From Rhodococcus_F sp040656415 (GTDB lineage: Bacteria; Actinomycetota; Actinomycetes; Mycobacteriales; Mycobacteriaceae): 64,000 bases of DNA. Under the pieces are notes generated by a model, which worked only from the letters and a program-made list of their open reading frames with translations, searched no databases and was not told where the DNA came from. The stretch spans positions 51,667-115,666 of the forward strand of contig NZ_JBFAMC010000008.1 in assembly GCF_040656415.1 (NCBI RefSeq), in the 5' to 3' direction. Both the position numbers and the translations under genes were made by a program. Shown one piece after another: positions 1-8,511 of the stretch (positions are counted from its first letter, which is position 1; every line of letters begins with the position of its first letter).

Positions 1-1
1 T

Positions 2-1525
2 TCGATCCAGAATCTGGACGAGTCGGCGTTCTGGCGCTTCCTGGGCGTCTTCGCGATCTTGGCGACGGTTCACGTCTCGCGCGCGTTGATCGAATTCCTG
101 ATCGGGCAAACGCTCGACGTCAACTGGCGGACCTGGCTCAATCACCACCTCGTCGATGGCTGGCTCGATGGTCGCGCGTACTACCGCGACCGGTTCTTGG
201 ACGACGCGATCGATAATCCCGACCAGCGCATTCAGGCCGACATCACCAACTTCGTCACGACGTCGCGAACGTTGTCGATGGGCGCTGTCACAGCGGTGCT
301 GTCGATCGTCTCCTTCACAGGAATCCTGTGGGACCTGTCCGGCCCGATGACGGTGTTCGGTGTCGAGATTTCACGGGCAATGATCTTCCTGGTCTACATC
401 TACGTGCTGGTGACCACAGCAGTGGCGTTCTGGATCGGCCGGCCCCTCATCAAGCTGAACTTCCTCAACGAGAAGCTTGGTGCAAACTTTCGCTACGCAC
501 TGATTCGGGTGAAGGAGTACGGCGAGAGCATCGCCTTCTATCGCGGCGAGAACGTCGAGCGCCGCACCTTGGCGGTCCGGTTCGCCGCAGTCATCCGCAA
601 CTGGTGGCAAATCGTCTTCCGAACGCTGAAGTTCAGTGGTTGGAACCTCAGCGTCAACCAGACGGCGGTCATCTTCCCGTTTCTCGTGCAGGGTCCGCGC
701 CTGTTTGCAGGTCAGGTATCGCTCGGTGACGTCATGCAGACCTCGCAGGCCTTCGGGCAGGTCCACGACTCTCTGTCGTTCTTCCGTGAGTCGTATGACG
801 ATTTCGCGAGTTTCCGCGCCACTCTCATCCGGCTCAACGGACTCGCCAACGACAACCTGCATGCTGCCGAACTTCCTGTTCTGAGGACCGCAAAAGGGGG
901 TGACGACCTCGAGATCGCAGCGCTGGACGTCCGCGTCCCGTCGGGTGAAACGCTTATCGAAGGACTCGACCTCGTCGTGAAACCTGGCGAGTCGCTACTT
1001 GTAAGCGGGCCTTCAGGGTCGGGCAAGACCACGTTGCTACGAACTCTTGCGGACTTGTGGCCCTACTCCGACGGCACGGTGTCGCGGCCCGCGGGGGAGG
1101 CGATCTTCCTCTCCCAACGCGCATACCTGCCTCTCGGTACGCTACGGACCGCACTGGCGTACCCGAAAGAACCGAAGGCGGAGGACTCCGCTGTCAGAGA
1201 CGCGCTGGTGAAAGTGTCCCTTGGCAATCTGGCCGACCGACTCGACGAAGTTGCGGACTGGAGCAGAATCCTGTCACCGGGTGAGCAGCAGCGTTTGGCG
1301 TTCGCCCGCGTATTGATCGCCCGTCCCGCAGTGATCTTCCTGGATGAGGCCACATCAGCGATCGATGAGGGACTCGAACACACGCTCTACACACTGCTCG
1401 GGACTGAACTTCCGGGCAGTATCGTGCTGAGCGTCGGTCATCGCAGCACGCTGAATCAATTCCACACGCGAAGGGTCGAACTCGAGGGGGAGGGGCGGTG
1501 GACCGAGTCGGAACTCGTGGGATGA
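2..1525 (+). CDS. ABC transporter permease/ATP-binding protein, BacA/SbmA-type (5' end missing)
   Basis: The reading frame is open from base 2, so the gene starts before the window; the TTG at 59 is internal. The visible N-terminal part holds hydrophobic segments of an SbmA/BacA-like transmembrane domain, including the FWIGRPLIKLNF stretch typical of that family. The C-terminal half is an ATPase domain with Walker A GPSGSGKTT, signature LSPGEQQR and Walker B VIFLDEATSA, followed by the switch His in VGHRS. The relative in mycobacteria is the BacA transporter linked to cobalamin and peptide uptake; the substrate here is an inference. It is the last gene of its strand before a convergent SRPBCC gene. 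Confidence 0.88.
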   Translation, partial: SIQNLDESAFWRFLGVFAILATVHVSRALIEFLIGQTLDVNWRTWLNHHLVDGWLDGRAYYRDRFLDDAIDNPDQRIQADITNFVTTSRTLSMGAVTAVLSIVSFTGILWDLSGPMTVFGVEISRAMIFLVYIYVLVTTAVAFWIGRPLIKLNFLNEKLGANFRYALIRVKEYGESIAFYRGENVERRTLAVRFAAVIRNWWQIVFRTLKFSGWNLSVNQTAVIFPFLVQGPRLFAGQVSLGDVMQTSQAFGQVHDSLSFFRESYDDFASFRATLIRLNGLANDNLHAAELPVLRTAKGGDDLEIAALDVRVPSGETLIEGLDLVVKPGESLLVSGPSGSGKTTLLRTLADLWPYSDGTVSRPAGEAIFLSQRAYLPLGTLRTALAYPKEPKAEDSAVRDALVKVSLGNLADRLDEVADWSRILSPGEQQRLAFARVLIARPAVIFLDEATSAIDEGLEHTLYTLLGTELPGSIVLSVGHRSTLNQFHTRRVELEGEGRWTESELVG

Positions 1526-1545
1526 CGGTGAACCGGCTTCCGACG

Positions 1546-2049
1546 TTACGGCGACTTGCGATATGACTTGGCGAGTTCGTCGGTCCGATCCCACAGTGAC
1601 CAATCAACTGTACGGCCGTCGAGCCGGGCTTCGATGACTTCGAGTCCGGCGTGCCACCCCGCGGCGTGTGCGTATGCGGACTCTTCCTCTTCTACGGTGT
1701 GGGTGAGGGTCAGCCAGCAACCGCCGGTTCCGTCCGGAACGAGTTCCCAGTGCAGTGTCTCGGCATCCCAGAGGTATTCGAGTATGTGGGCAGGGTGAAC
1801 TGAGATGACCGTGCCGGTTGTGCTGTGGTCTGCGGGTAGGCCGAATCTGCGGACCTGCTCCGGGGTTACCCGGAAGACCAGTTCGGCGCCCGGAGTGAGG
1901 TCGAACTCGACGTCGGCGGGGAACCATGCCTTCAGGAAGTCCGGATCAGTGAGAACGCCCCACACCTTCTCCGGCGAGTGCGCCAACGATTGCTCGAATC
2001 GGAGTGCTACACGGCCGTCGTAGGTGAAACTGACGGTGCCCGGATTCAT
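1546..2049 (-). CDS. SRPBCC (AHSA1-like) domain protein
   Basis: A 167-residue protein with the START/Bet v1-like fold pattern of AHSA1-type SRPBCC proteins: an N-terminal beta strand leading to SPEKVWGVLTDPDFLKAWFP, a central hydrophobic-ligand cavity region, and the long C-terminal helix HAAGWHAGLEVIEARLDG. The start is the ATG at 2049 because a strong GGAGGT sits five bases upstream; a longer in-frame start at 2127 lacks this. Small-molecule binding is the family expectation and no ligand can be named. It converges on the ABC transporter gene, 20 bp away. Confidence 0.85.
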   Translation of the reverse strand: MNPGTVSFTYDGRVALRFEQSLAHSPEKVWGVLTDPDFLKAWFPADVEFDLTPGAELVFRVTPEQVRRFGLPADHSTTGTVISVHPAHILEYLWDAETLHWELVPDGTGGCWLTLTHTVEEEESAYAHAAGWHAGLEVIEARLDGRTVDWSLWDRTDELAKSYRKSP

Positions 2050-2139
2050 TTGTGACCTCCATACCTGAGGGCATGCCTGTGTGATCATCCTACTGGCAGG
2101 ACCACACAGAACCCCAGACGCGAGCACAAAGAACCGCCG

Positions 2140-2394
2140 CTAGCTGCGGCTCTTCACTTGTGGTCGGCGACGTTGACGCCGAGCTACGAACACCGTCGTG
2201 ACCGAACCGCCGATCGCCACGAGCAGGGCGGCGACCGCGACGCCGAGGTAGCGCCACTCGGACGCCTCGCTGTACATGAAAGTGTCCGCCCAGTCCAAAC
2301 CGAGGCGAACGACGACCGCACCGAGCGCCCAGCTCAGTAGGCAACCGACGACGACCTGGACGCGATGCACACCCGGCGAAAGACGCAACGTCAA
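2140..2394 (-). CDS. small two-helix membrane protein coupled to metal ABC operon
   Basis: An 84-residue protein that I cannot assign to a named family. It has two strongly hydrophobic segments, at about residues 12-30 (VVVGCLLSWALGAVVVRLG) and 48-68 (YLGVAVAALLVAIGG), and a basic C-terminus rich in Arg and Lys. The likely start is the TTG at 2394, which overlaps the TGA stop of the metal permease as TTGA, an arrangement that allows translational coupling; a GTG 24 bases further in is the alternative. It is the last gene of the metal transporter operon, so an accessory role in that transport is possible but only inferred. Confidence 0.6.
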   Translation of the reverse strand: MTLRLSPGVHRVQVVVGCLLSWALGAVVVRLGLDWADTFMYSEASEWRYLGVAVAALLVAIGGSVTTVFVARRQRRRPQVKSRS

Positions 2395-3281
2395 GCGTCC
2401 GGTGAGAGAATTGCTCGCCTTCGCGCGAGACGACGGCGGCGAGCGATCAGACGGGTGCCGACGAGCCCGTGCCGCGGGCTGAAGAGGTAGACCACCGCGA
2501 AGGCGATTCCTTGGGCCAGAACGACCATGCCGCCTGATGCGGTGTCGAGGTGGTAACTCGCGTACAAACCCACCACCGAACACACGGCCGCCAGGAGGGG
2601 CGCTATGACGAGCATGCGCCCGAACCGATCGGTAAGCAGGTAGGCGGTGGCGCCGGGGATGATCAGCATCGCGACGATCAACACGACACCGACCGCCTGC
2701 AGTGCGACGACTGCGGTCAGCGCGAGCAGGCCGAGCAGCGTCGCCCCGAGCAGGCGTGGACTCAGGCCGATCGCGTGGGCGTGTGTCGGATCGAATGCGT
2801 ACAGCGTGAAGTCCCGCCGTTTGAGTGTCAACGCTGCGAAGACGATGGCGGCGAGAATCGCCACCTGGATCAGGTCCGAGCGGGAAACACCGAGCAGGTT
2901 TCCGAAGATGATGTGGTTCAGGTCGGTCTGGCTGGGGGTGACCGAGATCAATACGAGGCCGAGTGCGAACAGGGTCGTGAACACGATGCCGATCGCCGCG
3001 TCCTCTTTCACACGACTGGTGCTGTGGACGGCGCCGATCAGCGCGACTGCCAGTAATCCGAAGATCACCGCCCCGAGCGCGAACGGTGCGCCCGCGATGT
3101 AGGCGAGCACCACCCCGGGCAGTACGGCGTGCGAGACGGCGTCGCCCATCAGGGACCACCCGATTAGCACCAGCCAGCAGGAAAGCATTGCGCACACGAC
3201 CGCCGCGATCACAGTGGTGGCGAGCGCTCGGACCATGAACTCGTAACGTAGAGGATCGAGAAAGAAGTCGACGACACTCAT
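2391..3281 (-). CDS. metal ABC transporter permease (ZnuB/MntB family)
   Basis: A 296-residue inner membrane protein of the ABC-3 family with about eight hydrophobic helices. Family landmarks include the N-terminal SWLVLIGWSLMGDAVSHAVLPGV region and the GFGR-like cytoplasmic loop. It would form the channel for Mn2+, Zn2+ or Fe2+ import with the ATPase encoded just upstream. Its ATG overlaps the stop of the ATPase gene by four bases (ATGA), and its own stop overlaps the start of the small membrane protein. Confidence 0.93.
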   Translation of the reverse strand: MSVVDFFLDPLRYEFMVRALATTVIAAVVCAMLSCWLVLIGWSLMGDAVSHAVLPGVVLAYIAGAPFALGAVIFGLLAVALIGAVHSTSRVKEDAAIGIVFTTLFALGLVLISVTPSQTDLNHIIFGNLLGVSRSDLIQVAILAAIVFAALTLKRRDFTLYAFDPTHAHAIGLSPRLLGATLLGLLALTAVVALQAVGVVLIVAMLIIPGATAYLLTDRFGRMLVIAPLLAAVCSVVGLYASYHLDTASGGMVVLAQGIAFAVVYLFSPRHGLVGTRLIARRRRLARRRAILSPDA

Positions 3282-4021
3282 CGGTGGCTCCGATCGGGTT
3301 CCATGACGTCCAGTCCGAAGGCGCGTGCGAGATTCTCCGGCAACAGGACCTCGTCGCAGCTGCCGTGCATCAGCACCGTACGCATCAGCAGGACCGCCTC
3401 GTCGGCGAGCTGCGGCAGGGCATGCAGGTCGTGGGTGGACACCAGGACGGTGGCGCCGCCGGCCGCCATTTCGCGCAGCAAGCGGGTGATCGTTGCCTCG
3501 CTGCGTTTGTCGACCCCGGCGAACGGTTCGTCCAGCAACAATATGGTGGCGCCCTGCGCGATGCCACGAGCGACGAACGCGCGCTTCTTCTGTCCGCCCG
3601 AAAGTTGCCCGATCTGGCGGTCCGCCAGATCGGTCAATGCCACGCGTTCGAGCGCGCGCTCGACGGCGTCGCGATCCGCCCGGCGCGGCCGGCGCGTGAA
3701 CCCCATCCGCCCGTACCTGCCCATCATCACCACATCCCGCACCGTCAGTGGGAAGGACCAGTCCACGTCCTCACTCTGGGGGACGTAGCCGATCGCACCG
3801 GATCCGCGTGCCCACGAGGGGGATCGACCGTCGATGGACACGCTTCCGGTATCTGGCTCGACCAGTCCCATGATGGTCTTGAACAGCGTCGACTTGCCGG
3901 AACCGTTCATGCCGATCAGGCCGCACACGCGGCCGTGCGCGACCGTCAGGGAGACATCCTTTAATGCGAGGACCTCGCCGTAGTGGACGGTGACATCCTG
4001 TACGTGGATCGCATCTGTCAC
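3278..4021 (-). CDS. metal ABC transporter ATP-binding protein
   Basis: A 247-residue ABC ATPase with Walker A GMNGSGKST at about residue 37, Q-loop in IGYVPQ, signature LSGGQKKR, Walker B TILLLDEP and the switch His in STHD. The sequence type (LALKDVSLTVAHGRVCGLIG, then SVSIDGRS) fits the Mn/Zn/Fe importer ATPases. The gene is the second of a four-gene minus-strand operon: binding protein, ATPase, permease, small membrane protein, all joined by four-base overlaps. Confidence 0.94.
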   Translation of the reverse strand: MTDAIHVQDVTVHYGEVLALKDVSLTVAHGRVCGLIGMNGSGKSTLFKTIMGLVEPDTGSVSIDGRSPSWARGSGAIGYVPQSEDVDWSFPLTVRDVVMMGRYGRMGFTRRPRRADRDAVERALERVALTDLADRQIGQLSGGQKKRAFVARGIAQGATILLLDEPFAGVDKRSEATITRLLREMAAGGATVLVSTHDLHALPQLADEAVLLMRTVLMHGSCDEVLLPENLARAFGLDVMEPDRSHR

Positions 4022-4959
4022 TGCCGTCGCCCTCCGTTCAGCCCCGTGATGATGGTCTCTGCGTCGTGACGGATCAGATCCAGGTACGTCGGGACGGGCC
4101 CACCCGGCTCCGAGAGCGAGTCGACGTAGAGAGTGCCGCCGAACTCTGCTTCAGTGGCCGAAACGACCTGCTGCATCGGCGCATCCGACACTGTCGACTC
4201 GCAGAAGACGGCCGGAACCTGTTGCGTCCGAACGAACTCGATCGCTGACGCGATCTGCCTCGGTGTGGCCTGCTGCTCGGCATTGACCGCCCAGATGTAC
4301 TTCTCGGTCAGCCCGGCGTCGCGAGCCAGGTATGAGAATGCGCCCTCGCAGGTCACCAGTGCGCGCTCGTTGGGCGGCAATGCACTGAGTTCGGTGACGA
4401 GGTCGTCTTGCACCTGCTGCAACTGCATCTTGTACGCGTCGCCGTTCGCCTTGTAGGCCGACGCATTCTCCGGGTCGAGGTCGCTGAATGCGGTCACCAT
4501 GTTGTCGACATAGGTCTGCACGTTGATCGGGGACATCCACGCGTGTGGATTGGGCAGCCCCGCGTAGGCATCCTCGGTGATGCCAACCGGCTCGATGCCG
4601 TCGCTCACGACGATGTGTGGAACGTCGAGGCCTTCGACGAATCGCGCGAACCATGCCTCCAGGTTCAGCCCGTTGTCGAGGATCAGATCGGCCCGAGACG
4701 CCTTCTTGATGTCACCGGGTGTGGGCTCGTAGCCGTGAATCTCGGCCCCCACCTTAGTGATCGACTCGACTTGCAGATGCTCTCCGGCTACGTTGCCTGC
4801 GATGTCGGCCAAGACCGTGAACGTGGTGAGCACGACCGGCTTGTCTGCCTCACCGCCGTCGTCCGCGATCGAACAAGCAGAAATCGACAGTCCCACGGCG
4901 GCGAGCAGCGCGACTATCGACACCCGAGGCTTACGTCCCCGCACGGCAAAGTTGGGCAT
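4018..4959 (-). CDS. metal ABC transporter substrate-binding lipoprotein (probably Mn)
   Basis: A 313-residue TroA/PsaA-family solute-binding protein. It has a basic N-terminus, a hydrophobic core and the lipobox SISAC, so it should be a lipoprotein. Metal-ligand regions are visible: HGYEPTPGD, NPHAWMSP, the Glu in FCESTVSD and the Asp in YVDSLS. There is no His-rich loop as in many Zn-specific ZnuA proteins, and YIWAVNAEQQATP resembles the Mn/Fe-type members, so manganese is my preferred substrate. The ATG at 4959 is chosen over the TTG at 4995 because that TTG coincides with a good -35 element and the -10 lies only six bases before the ATG, which predicts a leaderless mRNA. Confidence 0.9.
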   Translation of the reverse strand: MPNFAVRGRKPRVSIVALLAAVGLSISACSIADDGGEADKPVVLTTFTVLADIAGNVAGEHLQVESITKVGAEIHGYEPTPGDIKKASRADLILDNGLNLEAWFARFVEGLDVPHIVVSDGIEPVGITEDAYAGLPNPHAWMSPINVQTYVDNMVTAFSDLDPENASAYKANGDAYKMQLQQVQDDLVTELSALPPNERALVTCEGAFSYLARDAGLTEKYIWAVNAEQQATPRQIASAIEFVRTQQVPAVFCESTVSDAPMQQVVSATEAEFGGTLYVDSLSEPGGPVPTYLDLIRHDAETIITGLNGGRRQ

Positions 4960-4965
4960 CCCGAA

Positions 4966-4995
4966 ATTGTATTGTCCGGAAAGGCGAACTATCAA
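4966..4995 (-). promoter_or_regulatory. promoter of metal ABC operon, leaderless
   Basis: On the minus strand TTGATA (4995-4990) and TACAAT (4971-4966) are separated by 18 bp and sit close to the sigma-70 consensus. The -10 ends six bases before the ATG at 4959, so transcription should begin at or next to the start codon. I see no obvious Zur, MntR or IdeR palindrome that I can name with confidence. Confidence 0.6.
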
Positions 4996-5269
4996 ATGGG
5001 GTACTTCGGTCAGCGTTGCGCGCGACGCCGTCGTTGAGACATTCTCACGGATGACGGGCAGCAGCCCTTTCGAGAGACGGTCGGATCAGTCGGTGTAGCA
5101 CGTGGCCAGGTGTCACCGATCTCGGGATTCGAGAACCGGGCGGACAGCGATTCGATCGACTCGTCAGCGGTGACCGGCGTGACCGGCCGACCATCGAGTG
5201 GGGAGGGGGTGGCGCAGCGGCGGTTGTGCACCGCCGGATAGATAGACGAACCCCTGAACAGGGAGACGA
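4996..5269. other. intergenic, no gene recognised
   Basis: About 270 bp between the metal operon promoter and the tRNA. Short open frames cross it on the minus strand but none has a ribosome binding site or a recognisable product. It contains several short G-rich and inverted stretches but nothing I can name. Confidence 0.5.
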
Positions 5270-5346
5270 TGGTGCCCTCGGTGAGACTCGAACTCACACT
5301 GTACGGGTTTTGAATCCGTTTCCTCTGCCAATTGGGATACGAGGGC
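5270..5346 (-). tRNA. tRNA-Leu (anticodon CAA), short variable loop
   Basis: Folding the minus strand gives a 7-bp acceptor stem GCCCTCG/CGAGGGC, a D arm with AATTGGCA loop, an anticodon loop TTCAAAA, a five-base variable loop, a perfect T arm GTGAG/CTCAC with loop TTCGAGT, discriminator A73 and an encoded CCA. The loop places CAA at positions 34-36, which reads the Leu codon UUG. The variable loop is only five bases, whereas Leu tRNAs normally carry a long variable arm, and the last anticodon-stem pair is an A-C mismatch. Confidence 0.88.
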
Positions 5347-5455
5347 CTGTTCGCGCTGTACCACTGTAGAAGATCGTCACGGAGAGTCAACCACCGGTAC
5401 CCTCCTCACGGTCGCTCCCCGCGTCAAGGTCGTTTCAGCAGAGGAGAATAGTGCC

Positions 5456-6073
5456 ATGAATGCTCCCCAGCAGTCTCAGGTGTCGTCGAGGACGAGACGG
5501 GTCGTGGTGGCTGAAGACGAGGCGCTGATCCGGCTCGATCTGGTGGAGATGCTGCAGGAAGAGGGCTACGAGGTCGTCGGTGAGGCGGGGGATGGGCAGG
5601 TCGCCGTCGATTTGGCCGTCGAACTGAGGCCCGACTTGGTGATCATGGACGTGAAGATGCCTCGTCGCGACGGAATTGACGCCGCCTCGGAGATCGCCGC
5701 GAAACGCATTGCGCCCGTGGTTATTCTCACAGCGTTCAGCCAACGCGAACTCGTGGAGCGGGCTAGAGACGCAGGTGCGATGGCCTATCTCGTCAAACCG
5801 TTCTCTGCCACCGACCTGATCCCAGCGGTCGAGTTGGCCGCCAGTCGGTTCAAAGAAGTCGCCGCGCTCGAGCGTGAGATCTCGGATCTGACCGAGCGAT
5901 TGGAGACCCGCAAGGTCATCGACCGCGCCAAGGGCGTGCTGATGGAGAAGCAATCACTGACCGAACCTGAGGCGTTCCGCTGGATCCAGCGGGCGGCGAT
6001 GGACCGTCGCTCGACCATGAAGGCCGTCGCTCAGGTGGTACTCGAGACTCTAGGTGGGGAAGCGCTGAGTTGA
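5456..6073 (+). CDS. pdtaR: ANTAR-domain response regulator PdtaR
   Basis: A 205-residue two-component response regulator. The receiver domain (about residues 14-130) has the acidic pair in VVAEDE, the phospho-acceptor Asp in DLVIMDVKMP, the Thr in VILTAF and the Lys in LVKPF. The C-terminal ANTAR RNA-binding domain (about 145-200) reads ALEREISDLTERLETRKVIDRAKGVLM then AFRWIQRAAMD. In mycobacteria the orthologue acts with the sensor kinase PdtaS as a transcription antiterminator that binds paired hairpins. The ATG follows GAGGAGAA by seven bases. Confidence 0.96.
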   Translation: MNAPQQSQVSSRTRRVVVAEDEALIRLDLVEMLQEEGYEVVGEAGDGQVAVDLAVELRPDLVIMDVKMPRRDGIDAASEIAAKRIAPVVILTAFSQRELVERARDAGAMAYLVKPFSATDLIPAVELAASRFKEVAALEREISDLTERLETRKVIDRAKGVLMEKQSLTEPEAFRWIQRAAMDRRSTMKAVAQVVLETLGGEALS

Positions 6074-6341
6074 TGCCGGCGCGCTCGAGTCGGAACACCA
6101 AGCGGTGGACGAGCCGTGCGAGTTCTCATTGTTTGCCCGGAACCTGGCGAGGGGTTGGACGGGCTCGCAGGGGGCTTTCATGTGACGTCGGTGTTAATGC
6201 TGGGGCCGTTCAGGTCACAGTAAGGTCACGAGCCGGTTCGGACGGATCGCGAATGCTGTTGGACCGCTACCGTCTGATCCGATGACGGACGCAGATTCAG
6301 TTGGCGTCCGTCCGTGTATATGTGATCTAAGGAGATTCTGG

Positions 6342-7673
6342 ATGGCAAAACAGACCTTCGTGCGGACGGCCGCGGTTCTCGGTGCGGCATCTCTCGCGCT
6401 CGCAGGCTGCAGTTCGAGCGGTGGCGACGCCGCGGCGAGCGAAACCGACAGTTCCGGCCCGGGCGCCACGGTTTCGACCGACTGCATGCCCGAAGTAGCG
6501 ACGGCATCAGACGTTCCGTCTAACGGGCCACTGAAAATAGGCACCCTGCTTCCGAATACGGGCAGCCTGTCCTTCCTGGGCCCGCCGATGGTGGCAGGCA
6601 CCCAGTTGGGCGTCAACGATGTCAACGCTGCCGGTGGGGTCCTCGACCAACCGGTCGAACTGATCCCCGGCGACTCGGGTGACACCACCACCGATACGGC
6701 GAACGTCACCGTGGACCGGGAACTCGCTGCGGGCACGCAGGTGATCATCGGTGCAGCGTCGTCGTCGGTGTCCCTCAAGGTCATCGACAAGGTGACCAGC
6801 GCGGGTGTCGTAATGTTCTCCCCGGCCAACACGTCCGATCAGTTCGTGTGCTACGAGGACGGCGGGCTCTACTTCCGCACCGCCCCGACTGACGTGCTGC
6901 AGGCGCAGGCTGTCTCACAGCTCATTTCGGATGACGGAGGCCAGCGTGTGTCGATCCTGGCGCTCAACGATCCGTACGGCACCGGGCTTGCCGAAAACCT
7001 GGTGCAGAACCTCGTGGACGCCGGCATCCCCGAAGATCAGATCGAGAAGATCATCTACGACCCCAATGCGCAGTCGTTCAACTCCGAGGTCGACCAGGTC
7101 AAGGATTTCGGACCGGACTCCGTCGCCGTAATCGGATTCGAGGAGTCGGCGAAGATCATCGACCGCATGCATTCGGTGGGCATTGGGCCGTCCGACGGCA
7201 TGATGGTCTACGGCGTGGACGGCAACATGGGCAACGCGCTCGGCGAGAACGTGGCGCCACCGCTGCTGGAGGGCATGAAGGGCACCACACCCATGACCTA
7301 CCTCGGCGAGTCGTTCGAGAATCGCCTCATGGACGTCGACCCTGAATTGATCGACTTCAACTATGCCGCCGAATCCTATGATGCGGTGATCGTTTCCGCG
7401 CTCGCGGCGGAGGCCGCGAAATCGACGGCGGGCACGGACATCGCCGCCAACATCAACGCGGTCACCGAGGGTGGCACCCCCTGCGCCTCATACGAGGAAT
7501 GCCTCCCGCTGGTTCGTGACGGTCAGGACATCGACTACGACGGCATCACCGGCAAGCTCGACTTCAGTGCCGCCGGAGAGCCGTCGATCGGTTCCTACGC
7601 CAAGCTGCAGTTCGGTGCAGACAACAAGCTGACAACACCGACGGAGGACGATTTCATCATCGTCGGCGGTTGA
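6342..7673 (+). CDS. livJ: branched-chain amino acid-type ABC transporter substrate-binding lipoprotein
   Basis: A 443-residue type I periplasmic-binding-like protein. The signal peptide ends in the lipobox LALAGC and is followed by a Ser/Gly/Ala-rich linker. The mature domain starts at GPLKIGTLLPNTGSLSFLGPPM and continues with QLGVNDVNAAGGVLDQPVELI, both typical of LivJ/LivK. The ATG at 6342 has AAGGAG eight bases upstream; an upstream ATG at 6282 in frame lacks this. The rest of the transporter lies directly downstream on the opposite strand. Substrate could be branched-chain amino acids or a related amide; I cannot decide. Confidence 0.92.
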   Translation: MAKQTFVRTAAVLGAASLALAGCSSSGGDAAASETDSSGPGATVSTDCMPEVATASDVPSNGPLKIGTLLPNTGSLSFLGPPMVAGTQLGVNDVNAAGGVLDQPVELIPGDSGDTTTDTANVTVDRELAAGTQVIIGAASSSVSLKVIDKVTSAGVVMFSPANTSDQFVCYEDGGLYFRTAPTDVLQAQAVSQLISDDGGQRVSILALNDPYGTGLAENLVQNLVDAGIPEDQIEKIIYDPNAQSFNSEVDQVKDFGPDSVAVIGFEESAKIIDRMHSVGIGPSDGMMVYGVDGNMGNALGENVAPPLLEGMKGTTPMTYLGESFENRLMDVDPELIDFNYAAESYDAVIVSALAAEAAKSTAGTDIAANINAVTEGGTPCASYEECLPLVRDGQDIDYDGITGKLDFSAAGEPSIGSYAKLQFGADNKLTTPTEDDFIIVGG

Positions 7674-7682
7674 TCTCCCGCT

Positions 7683-7713
7683 CGCGGGTGACCAGGGTCC
7701 CTGGTCACCCGCG
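7683..7713. terminator. bidirectional hairpin between livJ and livF
   Basis: Arms CGCGGGTGACCAGGG and CCCTGGTCACCCGCG form a perfect 15-bp inverted repeat around a single central base. It lies between the convergent ends of livJ (7673) and livF (7720). There is no strong T run on either side. Confidence 0.75.
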
Positions 7714-7719
7714 GGACTG

Positions 7720-8511
7720 CTACTTCTCTTGGCTTCCCGCGAGAGTGCCGAGGTAGAGTTCGATCACCTTGGGGTCGTGCATGAGATTCGGCCCCGAGTC
7801 GGTATAGGCGTTACGGCCCTGGTCGAGAACGTATCCGCGATCGCAGATCTGCAGGCATCGGCGGGCGTTCTGCTCCACCATGATCACCGACACTCCCGCG
7901 CCGTTGATGCTTTTGCAGCGGATGAACACCTCGTCCTGGAACATCGGTGACAGACCGGCGGACGGCTCATCGAGAAGCAGAACAGACGGGTCCATCATCA
8001 GGGCGCGCCCCATGGCGACCATCTGTCGTTCGCCGCCGGACAGGGCGCCGGCCTTCACCTTTCTCCGCTCGACCAGCAGGGGAAACAGTTCGCCGACGAA
8101 CTCGAACCTCTCCTCGAAGAGTTTGGGGCGCAAGTACATCCCCATCTCGAGGTTCTCCTCGATGGTGAGCGAAGGAAAGACGTTCTGGGTCTGCGGGACA
8201 TAGCCGACTCCTTTGTGCACAAGCTCGTGGGCAGGCCTGGATGTGATGTCTTCACCGCGCAGGACTACGGATCCCTCCCGGGCCGGAACCAGCCCGAACA
8301 ACGACTTGAGGAGCGTGGACTTGCCCGCACCGTTCGGGCCGATGATGCCTACGATCTCGCCCTCGCGCAGAAAGAAGTTGCACTCATTGAGAATGTTGAC
8401 GCCGGGAATGTAACCGGCAACCAAGCCGTCCGCTCGGAGGAGTGCATCCTCGGCGAGTCTTGCGTGCTCTTCGGGTGTAGCTGCGAATTCCGCTGGGGTC
8501 AGTTCGGTCAT
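7720..8511 (-). CDS. livF: branched-chain amino acid ABC transporter ATP-binding protein LivF
   Basis: A 263-residue ATPase with Walker A GPNGAGKST, Q-loop VGYVPQ, signature LSGGERQM, Walker B VLLLDEPSAGL and VEQNARRCL, a pattern characteristic of LivF. The first 25 residues before LLRADGLVAGY are a short Glu/Ala-rich extension. It is the last gene of the operon livH-livM-livG-livF and its ATG overlaps the livG stop by four bases. Confidence 0.95.
   Translation of the reverse strand: MTELTPAEFAATPEEHARLAEDALLRADGLVAGYIPGVNILNECNFFLREGEIVGIIGPNGAGKSTLLKSLFGLVPAREGSVVLRGEDITSRPAHELVHKGVGYVPQTQNVFPSLTIEENLEMGMYLRPKLFEERFEFVGELFPLLVERRKVKAGALSGGERQMVAMGRALMMDPSVLLLDEPSAGLSPMFQDEVFIRCKSINGAGVSVIMVEQNARRCLQICDRGYVLDQGRNAYTDSGPNLMHDPKVIELYLGTLAGSQEK

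Noticed and set aside
2140..3195. A 351-codon minus-strand frame spanning the metal permease gene
   Set aside because: Upstream of 2394 it is an Arg/Pro/Gly-rich shadow of the permease frame. Only its last 84 codons encode a membrane protein, and only those were kept.
5010..5390. A 126-codon minus-strand frame covering the tRNA
   Set aside because: It reads through the tRNA gene and has no coding signature.
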